Of a stretch of DNA of 64,000 bases, positions 28,739 through 38,210 are shown one piece after another. The notes beneath the pieces are model-generated. The model did no database searches, was not told the origin of the DNA, and was given only the letters and a program-made list of their open reading frames with translations. Where the stretch lies: the NCBI RefSeq assembly GCF_001276715.1, contig NZ_LIUQ01000001.1, positions 233,435-297,434 on the forward strand, given 5' to 3'. Source of the DNA: Planktothricoides sp. SR001 (GTDB lineage: Bacteria > Cyanobacteriota > Cyanobacteriia > Cyanobacteriales > Laspinemataceae). Made by a program: the position numbers and the translations under genes. Within the stretch, counting starts at the first letter, position 1. Each line of letters starts with the position of its first letter.

Positions 28739-29776
28739 TTACTCACAATGGAAAACAGCCCGATCGCGCCCCTGGGTTTTCGCCTGATAAAGCGCCATAT
28801 CAGCCCGGGCAATTAACCGGGCGGGGACTTCTTCTGAGGTGGGAATCATGGTTGCTATCCCTAAACTCAACGTTACCCAAAGACTAACCTGAGAACCAGT
28901 ATGGCCAATGTGCAATCCTTGGACTTGGGAGCGGATATTTTCTGCCACTTTGATTGCCCCAGACTTGGGCGTATTCGGTAAAATCACCGCAAATTCTTCA
29001 CCGCCATAACGAGCCACTAAATCAGCCGGTCGCTGCACGGCTTTTTGGACAGCACCGACAACTTTTTGTAAACAATCATCCCCCGCCAAATGGCCATAAG
29101 TATCATTATAAGCTTTAAAATAGTCAATATCGCAAAGAATCAGAGATAAAGGTTGACGTTCTCGAGTTAATCTCTGCCATTCTTGCTCAAGTCGTTGATC
29201 AAATTGTCGTCGATTCGCCACTTGTGTCAACCCATCTAATGTCGCCAAACGATTTAACCGATCGTTAGCTTTTTCCAGTAACTTAATCGTCATCAGATGA
29301 ATTTGCCCTTGAGCATAAAGCAACTGATGCACATCTACTAAACGATAAACCTGGGGTTCAAGTTCTACAATAATTGGCTCTAATAACATCGCGGGCGATC
29401 GCCTCACCGCGTCCGTAGCGGCGGTGACAATTGCTGTTGAACTAGGATAAATTAATAACTCAATTTGAGCAAAATTATATAAGGCTTTAATGGGACGTTT
29501 TAAAAATAATTCTAACCCATAAGGACTGCTGAGATGTTCTAGAAATCTTTGTCGAGAAATCATGCCCATTAACCGACCCTGCTGCATTAAAATCACCCCA
29601 GGCAACAAGGGAGCATCTTTAAATTTTTTCTCCACATCTTGCCCTCGTTCGTCCCATTGAACTTGAGCATCGTATAATAACAGTTCTTTCAGGGTAGACT
29701 CTGGAGTCCAAAACTCCGGATTGTTCAGGAAGTTTGGTGTATTAATTGGTTGTAAATTTGTGGCAATGTTCAACAT
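28739..29776 (-). CDS. GGDEF diguanylate cyclase with N-terminal CBS-like region
   Basis: 345 aa. The first about 170 residues resemble a CBS-pair or similar sensory module (PGVILMQQGRLMGMISRQRFLEHLS near 60-85). The GGDEF domain at about 180-345 has an intact RYGGEEF active site and an RPAD inhibition site. It probably makes cyclic di-GMP in response to a bound ligand. It stands alone. Its end (DMALYQAKTQGRDRA) closely matches the relic at 27356-27455. Confidence 0.9.
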   Translation of the reverse strand: MLNIATNLQPINTPNFLNNPEFWTPESTLKELLLYDAQVQWDERGQDVEKKFKDAPLLPGVILMQQGRLMGMISRQRFLEHLSSPYGLELFLKRPIKALYNFAQIELLIYPSSTAIVTAATDAVRRSPAMLLEPIIVELEPQVYRLVDVHQLLYAQGQIHLMTIKLLEKANDRLNRLATLDGLTQVANRRQFDQRLEQEWQRLTRERQPLSLILCDIDYFKAYNDTYGHLAGDDCLQKVVGAVQKAVQRPADLVARYGGEEFAVILPNTPKSGAIKVAENIRSQVQGLHIGHTGSQVSLWVTLSLGIATMIPTSEEVPARLIARADMALYQAKTQGRDRAVFHCE

Positions 29777-30332
29777 ATTTTTTCAAAAAAATTTAATTTT
29801 ATTCAATTTACCGCAGCTTTTTTTGGGGACTAACTCTATTAAAAAACAAGGAAAACAAGGAAAACAAGGAAAACAATGAATTTTTTTGCCTTTTACCCAA
29901 TAGTCAAAAATATTGGATCAAACTATCAAAAATCCTGTTTTTGCCTCTCTGCCCCCTCTAATACACCGATGCCCCATTAATGGATCCTAGAGGCGATCGC
30001 TCATGTTTACCCCTGATTGATTTATAATCACTATGACTCAGTTTATAATAATTTTAACTCACCGATAAGTTTTTTGTTTTAAAAAGCGATCGTTATGTAA
30101 CCATTAACCTGAATTAAGCTTAATTTACCTTAATTCAGCTTAATTAAGCTTTAACTTAACGTTAATCAATGTTTAATTAATAATTAATTATAAAATATGC
30201 CAAGCAATAAATTGTCAATTTTCACAAAGGCCTGGGAATTTATGCCAGATTATTTTCAGATAGATGAGATAGAAATACCTAAATAATTGGGTATATTGAT
30301 TAACTTGATTAACTTGATTAACTGGATTAAAA
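29777..30332. other. AT-rich intergenic region with short repeats
   Basis: Four copies of GGAAAACAA in tandem near 29847-29876, a run of overlapping TTAATTAAGCTTAA-type palindromes at 30110-30200, and TTGATTAAC repeats at 30297-30325. No ORF with support. The palindromic AT tract could form structure or a transcription stop for both flanking minus-strand genes. Confidence 0.6.
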
Positions 30333-30932
30333 TTATGCCAGCATCCGAAAAGTGAGATTAATTCTGGGATGAGTGACTTTCGGGCTTTTCGGCACATAAT
30401 GCTGCCAAAACTTTTGGGTATCACCTCCCATTACCAAAAAATCACCATCTGCTAATTTAAGTTCAAATTTAATTTGATGATTATCCTTCCGCCTAAAGAT
30501 AAAACGCCTGGTTTCTCCTAAACTCAGAGAAGCGATCGCCCCCCCTTTGACTAATTCTTTTTCATCATCACTATGCCAGCCCATATAATCTTGACCATCG
30601 CGATATAAATTCAGCAAAACTCCATTAAATTGCGTATTAACTAAAGGCTCGATTTTTTCTTTGATTTGTAATAACGGGGCATTCCAAGGCAAGGGCTGCA
30701 TGGTGACGCCAGAGTAGGTATAAGCTTTAGTTCCATAATAAGCGGTTAACCGAGGCTGAAGCACCGATTTTCCAAAAATTTTAATGGGTTCGTGTTTCCA
30801 GGAAATCTGATTTAATAAATCAGTGAACAGTTGGTGACTTTCGGGCTGGTGAAATAGGCGAGGATAGAAGATAACTTCAGCGTTATAAAGTTCTAGCTTT
30901 TGGCCAATAATATTTGAATTTAGATGAGGCAT
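30333..30932 (-). CDS. AlkB-like 2-oxoglutarate/Fe(II) dioxygenase
   Basis: 199 aa. It oxidatively removes alkyl groups from damaged nucleic acid bases. The iron ligands are in MGWHSDDE (HxD) and a distal His (HYVPKS), with the 2-oxoglutarate-binding Arg in HPRINLTFR. The substrate-lid segment PRLTAYYGTKAYTYSG is the usual signature of ALKBH2/3-like proteins. Full length. Confidence 0.92.
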   Translation of the reverse strand: MPHLNSNIIGQKLELYNAEVIFYPRLFHQPESHQLFTDLLNQISWKHEPIKIFGKSVLQPRLTAYYGTKAYTYSGVTMQPLPWNAPLLQIKEKIEPLVNTQFNGVLLNLYRDGQDYMGWHSDDEKELVKGGAIASLSLGETRRFIFRRKDNHQIKFELKLADGDFLVMGGDTQKFWQHYVPKSPKVTHPRINLTFRMLA

Positions 30933-31146
30933 ATTTCAGGCAAATTTAGATTTTTTTTCAGCGATCGCTATATCATAGCAAATTTTAGACATAATGTGTT
31001 GTGGAGTTATGGCTACAATATTTTCTGACTTGCCCAGGGTGAATCCTCCGCCGTGAATTCCCAAGTAAATTTCCCAAAATTACCATCTATGATTAGAATA
31101 ATGAATAAACAAACTTTTGCAAACCCATAATTACCCCATAATTACC

Positions 31147-32526
31147 ATGACATTACCGGACGGCCCAAAGACTCCTCGTTTTTTCCAGCTACTTGAATGG
31201 ATCGGCGATCCACTCGGTTATATGGATCGCACTAGGGCAAAATATGGTGATATTTTCCTATCGGCGGTTGGCCCAAGCAGTCAAAATTTTATCTTCCTCA
31301 GCAACCCGGAAGCTTTACAAATAATTTTGACTAATCCTAAACAATTTACGGCTCCAGGGTATTTAAACGAGCTTTTCCGACCGATTTTAGGGGACAATTC
31401 TGTGATTCTATTAGAGAACCCCAAGCATCAAAAACGGCGTAAGCTATTGTTGCCTCCGTTTCATGGGGAACGAATGCAAGCCTATGGTCAACTGATTGGA
31501 GATTTAACCAAAGAAGTTACGAGTCAATGTCATCTGGGAGAGCCGTTTTCGGTTCGGAGTATTATGCAAAAAATTACCATGCGAGTGATATTGCAGGCGG
31601 TTTTTGGTTTGCATAAAGGCCCGCGTTATGCTCAACTAGAACAACTGTTGACTACACGATTAAATGCGGTAAGTTCTCCGTTAAATGCCAGTTTGATTTT
31701 TTTCCCTTTTTTAGCTAAAGATTATGGTGCTTGGAGTCCGGGTTCACGGATTAAACGGCAACAGCAACAAATTGATGAATTGCTGTACGCGGAAATTCGC
31801 GATCGCCGCCAGGAAGGAGACAGCGATCGCACGGATATTCTGAGTTTATTATTGTCCGCTCGTGATGAAAATGGTCAGGGAATTAGTGATGAAGAATTGC
31901 GAGATGAATTAATGACCTTACTGGTAGCCGGTCACGAAACCACGGCCACCGCTGCCGCTTGGTCTTTGTACTGGACTCACAAAGTCCCAGGAGTCAAAGA
32001 AAAACTATTAGCAGAAATTGACAGCCTCGGCCAGAATCCAGACCCAATGACCTTGGTTAAACTGCCTTATCTGACAGCAGTTTGCCAAGAAACTTTAAGA
32101 ATTTATCCAGTAGGAATGTTAACCTTTCCCCGTTTGGTGACAGAATCCGTAGAACTGTTGGGCAAGCATATAGAAGCCGGTGCAGTCATCACGGGTTCTA
32201 TTTATCTGTTACACCAACGGGAAGATTTATATCCAGAACCGAAAAAGTTTAACCCAGACCGCTTCCTAGAACGTCAATTTTCTCCTTATGAATATATGCC
32301 GTTTGGGGCAGGGGCGCGTCGCTGTATTGGGGCAACATTAGCTGAATTTGAAATGAAGTTAGTTTTAGCTACAATTCTGCAACAATATCAACTAGAATTA
32401 GCAGATAGTCGCCCGGTAAAGCCCCAACGCCGCGCTTTAACTCTTGGGCCTGCTGGCGGGGTGAAAATGATGATAGTGGGCGATCGCACGTTAACAGAAA
32501 AACCGTTGGTCTATACCAGATCGTAG
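31147..32526 (+). CDS. Cytochrome P450 (CYP110-like)
   Basis: About 459 aa. Haem-thiolate monooxygenase with the I-helix oxygen-binding AGHETTATA, the K-helix ETLR, and the Cys ligand loop YMPFGAGARRCIGATLAEFEM. It has no membrane anchor. CYP110 enzymes of cyanobacteria often act on fatty acids or terpenes, so the substrate is not predicted. ATG 31147 (MTLPDGPKTP) fits the family start; a TTG at 31117 is a weaker alternative. Confidence 0.93.
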   Translation: MTLPDGPKTPRFFQLLEWIGDPLGYMDRTRAKYGDIFLSAVGPSSQNFIFLSNPEALQIILTNPKQFTAPGYLNELFRPILGDNSVILLENPKHQKRRKLLLPPFHGERMQAYGQLIGDLTKEVTSQCHLGEPFSVRSIMQKITMRVILQAVFGLHKGPRYAQLEQLLTTRLNAVSSPLNASLIFFPFLAKDYGAWSPGSRIKRQQQQIDELLYAEIRDRRQEGDSDRTDILSLLLSARDENGQGISDEELRDELMTLLVAGHETTATAAAWSLYWTHKVPGVKEKLLAEIDSLGQNPDPMTLVKLPYLTAVCQETLRIYPVGMLTFPRLVTESVELLGKHIEAGAVITGSIYLLHQREDLYPEPKKFNPDRFLERQFSPYEYMPFGAGARRCIGATLAEFEMKLVLATILQQYQLELADSRPVKPQRRALTLGPAGGVKMMIVGDRTLTEKPLVYTRS

Positions 32527-32791
32527 TGATTTTTGCGATCGCTGGACACAAAGGTTAAAGATTCTCCGTCTAGGTTTCTCGGATATTCAGGAACAAGACT
32601 TTGATAAGATTCTGGAGCCAAGCGAAAATCTTCATCGTCCCATCATGTTTCATCCCCAGGAGATCCGGGGCATTCTGCAAGACCGACGGCGATCGTGTTG
32701 ATTTAAAGCCCGGGTCGATCGGCGCGTTCGCCGTATATTCATCGCTGACCTGACTAATACATCGGTAAATATCATCTAGAAAATCAAACCA
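32527..32791. other. Intergenic region, no gene seen
   Basis: 265 nt with HIP1 sites and no repeat or ORF that I can support. The predicted promoter of the secreted protein should lie here. Confidence 0.5.
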
Positions 32792-33361
32792 ATGAAACTT
32801 AAAATTTGCACCCCTGTTTTATTTTTGAACGTCCTGTTGACGGCTTTCGGTGCCGCACTTCCGGTGGTGGCCAGCGAAACGGCTGCTCCTCAAACAAATG
32901 CCGAGGTGATGCAGCTTGCTCAAACGGGTTGGCGGGAATATGGGTCAGAACGATTCACGATTAGAATGCCTGGTGAACCAGTTTCTAGCAGAAATGCCGA
33001 GGAAGTTGGCGAAGGATTGACCCTGACCTTTAACGAAATGACCTTTGAAGACGATGGGGGTGCTTATGGGGTAATTTACACCGACTTGCCCCGTAACTAT
33101 TTGCAGGGAACGAATTCGGCGGCAGTGTTGGATTATATGAGCGCTCTATTCCTAATTTCTACCCAGTTGGAAGGGTTAAAGGAAGTGGAGCAATCGATTA
33201 ATTTAAAAGGTCATCCCGGTCTAGAATATCGGATTAATGAGGCAGAGGCAGCTTTAGTTCTGCGCTTGTATTTAGTCCAGGAAAGAGTTTATTTCTTGTT
33301 CGGGGTTTCTGAACAACCGAATCAAGTCAACCAGTTTGTTAATTCGTTTAATTTACGCTAA
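32792..33361 (+). CDS. Secreted protein of unknown function
   Basis: 189 aa with a clear Sec signal peptide (MKLKICTPVLFLNVLLTAFG..., cleavage expected after PVVA near residue 28). The mature part is a small alpha/beta protein with the pattern WREYGSERFTIRMPGEP, common in cyanobacterial exported hypotheticals. It is not linked to a known domain with certainty and is likely periplasmic. Confidence 0.65.
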   Translation: MKLKICTPVLFLNVLLTAFGAALPVVASETAAPQTNAEVMQLAQTGWREYGSERFTIRMPGEPVSSRNAEEVGEGLTLTFNEMTFEDDGGAYGVIYTDLPRNYLQGTNSAAVLDYMSALFLISTQLEGLKEVEQSINLKGHPGLEYRINEAEAALVLRLYLVQERVYFLFGVSEQPNQVNQFVNSFNLR

Positions 33362-33841
33362 TAGACAGTCCGGACAAAATACCGTTTCGCAGTGGATCCC
33401 CCCAACCCCCCTTCAAAGGGAGGGCGACGGGGGGGTGGAGGCTTTCAGGACTTTCGGGACTTTCGGGACTTGCCATCGGTTTTTTAGCGTGGGAAAGCAA
33501 GAAGTCTCGAGATGTTTTAGCAGGAATAATTTATCACTCAAAAACGATTGAGTGATGATTTGAAGCGAATGTCTGAGAATTTTGTATTGCATTTCTTATA
33601 TTTTTGTAAACTTGTTTAAAAAAAATGAGCTTTAGGCGGATAAAATCATTATGCGGATGATTCAATTCACCCTTATGCACCCTGTGAAATCATCAAGAGG
33701 CAGTCTTTCCCTGTGGCGACTTTCCAGGGTCAACCGGGCAAGGAGAAACAGAGACGCTGCTTCCGGTTGAGATCAAATTTGCATTTGTCTATCCATTCCC
33801 CTATATTATTTGGAATTATTTGGATTTATTGTGGAGGCAAC
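33362..33841. other. Intergenic region before psb30
   Basis: Contains the C/G inverted segment CCCCCCAACCCCCC / GGGGGG, three copies of GACTTTCGG near 33450, and the psb30 upstream region with GTGGAGG as ribosome binding site. No other gene recognised. Confidence 0.5.
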
Positions 33842-33973
33842 ATGGACGCTATCTTTGATTTTTTCGGCAACCTGAATTACGAGGTGATTGCTCAGTTGAC
33901 TTTGGTGGCTATGATTATGCTTTCTGGCCCGATTGTGATTTTCTTGCTGGCGCTTCGCGGTGGCGATATGTAA
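33842..33973 (+). CDS. psb30: Photosystem II protein Psb30 (Ycf12)
   Basis: 43-aa single-span thylakoid protein, MDAIFDFFGNLNYEVIAQLTLVAMIMLSGPIVIFLLALRGGDM. It matches the N-NxEVIAQLT...GPxxIFLLAxRxGxx pattern of Psb30, a peripheral subunit near cytochrome b559 that stabilises PSII dimers. GGAGG precedes the ATG. A terminator lies 48 nt downstream, so the gene is monocistronic. The longer frame from 33713 is not the gene. Confidence 0.93.
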   Translation: MDAIFDFFGNLNYEVIAQLTLVAMIMLSGPIVIFLLALRGGDM

Positions 33974-34021
33974 GTGGCGATCGCTCGATCGCCCGATCGC
34001 CTGAAGTTGATGTTATTTTTT

Positions 34022-34043
34022 GCCCGACTGGTTCGGGCTTTTT
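34022..34043 (+). terminator. Terminator of psb30
   Basis: GCCCGA / TCGGGC stem with a short loop, followed by TTTTT. Confidence 0.8.
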
Positions 34044-34086
34044 CGTAGCAAAAAAACCGATCGGGACTTACAGCGTTTTTCCCCTC

Positions 34087-34229
34087 GGTAGGGGCGAAGC
34101 ATTCCCGCAGATAATTGGAAGGAGAAGCGTGAATTGTTTACGGGAATGCTTCGCCAGGGCGAAGCATTCCCGCAGATAATTTATAAATTATCTGCGGGAA
34201 TTTTTATGGGAATGCTTCGCCCTTACAGT
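34087..34229. repeat. GCGAAGCATTC palindromic repeats
   Basis: Two more copies of the element found around dnaE-N (GGGGCGAAGCATTCCCGCAG and GGCGAAGCATTCCCGCAG), facing inverted GGGAATGCTTCGCC ends. The second copy holds the palindrome GATAATTTATAAATTATC. Confidence 0.85.
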
Positions 34230-34280
34230 GAATTCTGTTGCATCCCCAGTAAGTCATTACCAAACCCATTACCAAAACCA

Positions 34281-36716
34281 TTACCAAGCAATTTGGGCTA
34301 ATTTGGCAGGAGTGAACCGATACCAACGACGTAGCCGTTCGAGCTCTTGTTCGAGGCTGCCGGTTTTGGCAAAGTCGGGACAAGGATGACCTAATTCTCG
34401 CAAGGTGGCGATGAGGGTGCTGGGGGCAACCCACCACCGTTGCCCAATTTGCAGGAGGTTGAGGGGTTCATGGGGAAATTCTTGGATGTATGCTTGCAAG
34501 CGCGATCGCAGTTGATCGGCGGTAGGCAACTGGGGGACATGGTTATATATATAGACGTAACAGGGTTTCCCTTTGGCGAGGAGCCATAAGAGATGGCTGC
34601 CAGAAGGGGGTAAAGTCCAGAAGAGGAAACTCTCACAAATTTCCGTGGGGCGATCGCAGATAATCTGACAACGATTGCCAGATGCGGCAATTACTTCTGG
34701 GGGAATCTCTGGTTTATTCGCCCCATACCATAAAATTTTGCCTTGTAGTTTGGGCAATAAATGCTCGATCACCTGTCCGGTTAACCAGGAAGGTTGTATG
34801 CCAACGGACGGCGGTTTGGGATCCAAAATCTTTAACGAATACGGTGCAGAAGTTGCTCCCTTGGGTAAACTAGGAGATTCCGTGGTAAATGGGGTTAACT
34901 CTTGGGGCGATTGTCTGGACGGATCCGCTTCGCGGCAGCGCACACTAATCAGTTCGATCTCAACGTTGGTCTGACCATTCCAGGTATTTTCTTTAAGTTT
35001 ATAAGCCACATCCACGACTGGGGGCAAGGGAAAATAATCTCCCCATCGCCAGGCGATCGCCTTCATCTCACCATATGACTGTTCCGTGGTTAAAGTCAGC
35101 TTAATATGTCCTTTGCCGACTATTCTTTGCTCTAGGACTTGGACGTTGGGAGTCCAAAAGACCGGGGCGGGGTTTTCAATTCCGCAAGGTTCTAAGGCGT
35201 CGATCTGCCGATACAAGTCTAAATTAATTTGCTCAAAGTCCAAGCGGGAATCAATTTCTATCAAAGGCTTCAAGTGATTCAGGTCTAAGCAACGGTTGGC
35301 AAACATCCGCAGGCAAGCGTGAAAATCCGGCACCAATTTGGCGGCCAGGGAAAAACCCCCCGCTGCCCGATGACCGCCATATTTATGGAGCAGATTGTGA
35401 CAAAATTGTAAGGCTTCAAAAACATCAAATTCGGGAATACCTCTGGCAGACCCGCGAACCTGCTTGCGTTCTGAGTCTTCATAGGTGCAGATAAACACCG
35501 GCACTCCGTAGCGTTCGACTAAGCGAGAAGCCACAATGCCAATCACCCCATGATGCCATAAGGGTTTTTCACACCAAGCCGGTTGCAGCAACACCAATAC
35601 ACGGTCGCGCTTTAAGTCAATTTGCTGTTCTTCTATCAGGGCGATCGCCTCAAATTCGATATCCTGACACATTTGCTGCCGCGTCTGATTAATCGCCTCA
35701 CATTGCATCGCCCGTTCCAGGGCCACAGCCATATCATCCGTGGTCAGCAGTTCAATGATGATTTGCGGATCGCCAATGCGTCCGATCGCATTAATGCGCG
35801 GGCCAAGGCGAAAGCCAATTTCATCGGGTTTCATCGCTTTCGATCCAGCCCCATTGCCATCAGCCCCAGAAACTTGGATTAAGGCTTGGATTCCCGCTAA
35901 CTCAGACTTGGGTAATTGTCGTAACCCCCACTTCACCCAGCGACGGTTGACCCCGGTCAAGGGCGCTAAGTCCGCGATCGTCCCCAGAGTTAGCAACTCC
36001 CGCATGGGTTTAATCAGCGGTTGGGCTTTTCCCATTGCTTGCGCCAAAGACACGGCTAAAATATAGGCCACGCCCACCCCCGCGACCCCGCGATAAGGAG
36101 ACTCTTCTCTAATCAGTTTGGGGTTGAGAATTGCCGTAGCGGGGGGAATTTCTTTGGGGACTTCGTGGTGATCGGTGACGATCACATCTAAGCCCAATTC
36201 CCGGGCGCGTTTGACAGGTTCTACCGCCGAAATGCCGTTATCCACGGTCAAAATTAGGCTCACACCTTCCTGGTAGAACTCTTCCACAATCCGCACATTA
36301 ATCCCATAGCCGTCTTTCATCCGACTGGGAATGGCGTAATCCACCCTAGCCCCCAGACTCCGCAATGCCCGCAGCAGTAAAGCAGTGCTGGTCATGCCAT
36401 CGGCATCATAGTCCCCGCAAATGGCGATTTTTTGCCCAGAGGCGATGCTGCAATGCAACAAATCCACCGACTTGGCTAAATCAGGAAATTCGGCGATCGG
36501 TGGCGGCAACACCAGAGAATCTGGATTAATAAATTCTTCAGCGCCTTCTGGGGTTTCTATCCCTCGATTAATTAACACCTGTGCCAACACAGGGGGTAAA
36601 TTCGTCGTTTTTGCCAATTCTCTGGCTAAATGCGGGTTTTCTGAGTAAATTTGCCAGCGATGATTGGGTAAACGTTTTTTCGACAATTGTTTTTGCTCTA
36701 TGAGTTTTGACATCAT
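34281..36716 (-). CDS. recJ: Single-stranded-DNA-specific exonuclease RecJ
   Basis: 811-aa DHH-family 5'-3' exonuclease of recombination and mismatch repair. Catalytic motifs are CGDYDADGMTSTALL (motif I), VDNGISA, VIVTDHHEVP (DHH) and the DHHA1 signature KYGGHRAAGGFSL at about residue 430. An OB-fold follows to about 560. The C-terminal extension of about 200 residues is typical of cyanobacterial RecJ. Start at 36716 or the next ATG. Confidence 0.96.
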   Translation of the reverse strand: MMSKLIEQKQLSKKRLPNHRWQIYSENPHLARELAKTTNLPPVLAQVLINRGIETPEGAEEFINPDSLVLPPPIAEFPDLAKSVDLLHCSIASGQKIAICGDYDADGMTSTALLLRALRSLGARVDYAIPSRMKDGYGINVRIVEEFYQEGVSLILTVDNGISAVEPVKRARELGLDVIVTDHHEVPKEIPPATAILNPKLIREESPYRGVAGVGVAYILAVSLAQAMGKAQPLIKPMRELLTLGTIADLAPLTGVNRRWVKWGLRQLPKSELAGIQALIQVSGADGNGAGSKAMKPDEIGFRLGPRINAIGRIGDPQIIIELLTTDDMAVALERAMQCEAINQTRQQMCQDIEFEAIALIEEQQIDLKRDRVLVLLQPAWCEKPLWHHGVIGIVASRLVERYGVPVFICTYEDSERKQVRGSARGIPEFDVFEALQFCHNLLHKYGGHRAAGGFSLAAKLVPDFHACLRMFANRCLDLNHLKPLIEIDSRLDFEQINLDLYRQIDALEPCGIENPAPVFWTPNVQVLEQRIVGKGHIKLTLTTEQSYGEMKAIAWRWGDYFPLPPVVDVAYKLKENTWNGQTNVEIELISVRCREADPSRQSPQELTPFTTESPSLPKGATSAPYSLKILDPKPPSVGIQPSWLTGQVIEHLLPKLQGKILWYGANKPEIPPEVIAASGNRCQIICDRPTEICESFLFWTLPPSGSHLLWLLAKGKPCYVYIYNHVPQLPTADQLRSRLQAYIQEFPHEPLNLLQIGQRWWVAPSTLIATLRELGHPCPDFAKTGSLEQELERLRRWYRFTPAKLAQIAW

Positions 36717-37418
36717 TAATCGGATTTCTTAAATAACTTAAATCTTTTAACAGTTGCAGCAATGGAAACTACCAGATATGTTTGGCTTTTCCCCAGTTAG
36801 AATAGAAGCGACCCTTCAAAACCGAACAAACAGAATTGTGAATTCTCATTCTGATGCCGCGATTCTTTCCGGGACGCTGCGCGATCGCCCCGCGATCTTT
36901 TTTTCGGGATAAAATCAGTAATCTTGTCACGATCAGATGTATCTTATATGATTTTTTAAAAAATGATCGTTTCTTTTGTTTTTTTTAACATTAATTAATC
37001 CTGCGGGTATTTCCCATAAACTCCAAAATAAAATTAAGCATAAAACCTTAAGCTTCACTGAATTTTTCATTGGCGTTCCGGATCGCCAACCGGATCGGCA
37101 GGTTGGTTAGATATAAAAATTAACATTAGATTGGTGACAAATGCTTACATTGCTTGATTTTTTGTGAATCGGTTTAAAACAATATTAAACAAAATTAACA
37201 AAATTTCAGTAAATAACTATTTAATATACCAATCTTGACCGGAATAACACCCAAGATCCAATTCTTCGCAGGATAAAAAAACCAGCGAACAGTCCCGGAA
37301 TCACTGGTGAGGGACTTTTCGCTGGGGTGAAACCCTTTCTCTACATTTGAAATCAAAAGGCTATACAAAGAGGGTAATTCGCGAATCACCCCTACACTTG
37401 CTGGATTCAAGTTAAGAA
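36717..37418. other. 700-nt intergenic region, no supported gene
   Basis: AT-rich. Around 37265-37340 is a segment with AACAGTCCCGGAATCACTG and CAGCGAAC/TTTTCGCTGGGGTG, which could pair imperfectly, placed downstream of the minus-strand recJ promoter region. A 71-aa frame here (37195-37410) is made of this element and is not convincing. Confidence 0.5.
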
Positions 37419-37970
37419 TTACAAAACTTGTAACTCATCCAAACGATCCAAAACTTCTTGACTGTGAATCGGCGGTCTGACCCCTAAAAATTTCTCCCGC
37501 AAAATGCCATTGGGGTCAATAATATAAGTGTGACGTAAAGAATAAGGGGACAACCAAGAACCGTAAGCTTTACTAACTGCCCCATCGGTATCTGCTAACA
37601 ACGGAAATTTTAAACCTTCCGCATCGCAAAATTTCGCATGAGAGTCTACATCATCGGCGCTAATCCCCAAAATTTGGGTATTTCTTTCGATATATTTCGG
37701 CAAGTCTTGTTGAAACTTTCGGGCTTCAAGAGTGCAGCCAGAGGTGAAATCTTTGGGGTAAAAATAGACAACCAACCACTGACCCCGATAGTCCCTGAGA
37801 GAAATTTCCCCATCACCGCTATTCGTGGGTAGGGTGAATGCGGGCGCCGGTTCGCCAATAGTCGGTTGTGTTCCACCGAGGGCTGCCGCCGCAGGGACAA
37901 AGTTTAACCATACCATCAGGGTAAGGCAACTGACCAGCAATGTGGTCAGTATTTTGCGATATGAGAGCAT
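37419..37970 (-). CDS. Peroxiredoxin Q (BCP family) with signal peptide
   Basis: 183 aa. Residues 1-31 form an export signal ending near AAALG, so the enzyme probably works in the periplasm or thylakoid lumen. The peroxidatic Cys is in YPKDFTSGCTLEARKF. The usual PrxQ resolving Cys five positions later is Arg/Lys here, while a second Cys lies in KFCDAEGLKF. It reduces hydroperoxides with a thiol donor. It probably has its own transcript, separated from the cluster upstream by tandem repeats. Confidence 0.9.
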   Translation of the reverse strand: MLSYRKILTTLLVSCLTLMVWLNFVPAAAALGGTQPTIGEPAPAFTLPTNSGDGEISLRDYRGQWLVVYFYPKDFTSGCTLEARKFQQDLPKYIERNTQILGISADDVDSHAKFCDAEGLKFPLLADTDGAVSKAYGSWLSPYSLRHTYIIDPNGILREKFLGVRPPIHSQEVLDRLDELQVL

Positions 37971-38026
37971 ATTGATTGATAAATTCTGAGAGTAACTTTA
38001 CATAAGTTTACAGTAAGTGTCGGAGA

Positions 38027-38103
38027 TTAGCAGCGGATTGGCAACGGATTAGCAGCGGATTGGCAACGGATTAGCAGCGGATTGGCAGCGGATTGGCAGC
38101 GGA
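38027..38103. repeat. 11-bp tandem repeat (GCAGCGGATTG), downstream border of the biosynthetic cluster
   Basis: About seven units of GCAGCGGATTG / GCAACGGATTA in tandem. The same motif in the same orientation recurs at 49022-49150 on the other side of the cluster. Confidence 0.9.
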
Positions 38104-38210
38104 TCTGAGCCATCATAGTTTGAAATCATTTAACATCCGGCAAAAGCTATCTGGTGATGAGGTTGCCGCCTTAAAGACCAAGATGCTCTGAAACCGGGCG
38201 TGAAGCGAAG

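Noticed and set aside
37195..37410. 71-aa minus-strand frame between PrxQ and recJ
   Set aside because: Made mostly of an imperfect inverted-repeat element; no ribosome site or family pattern.
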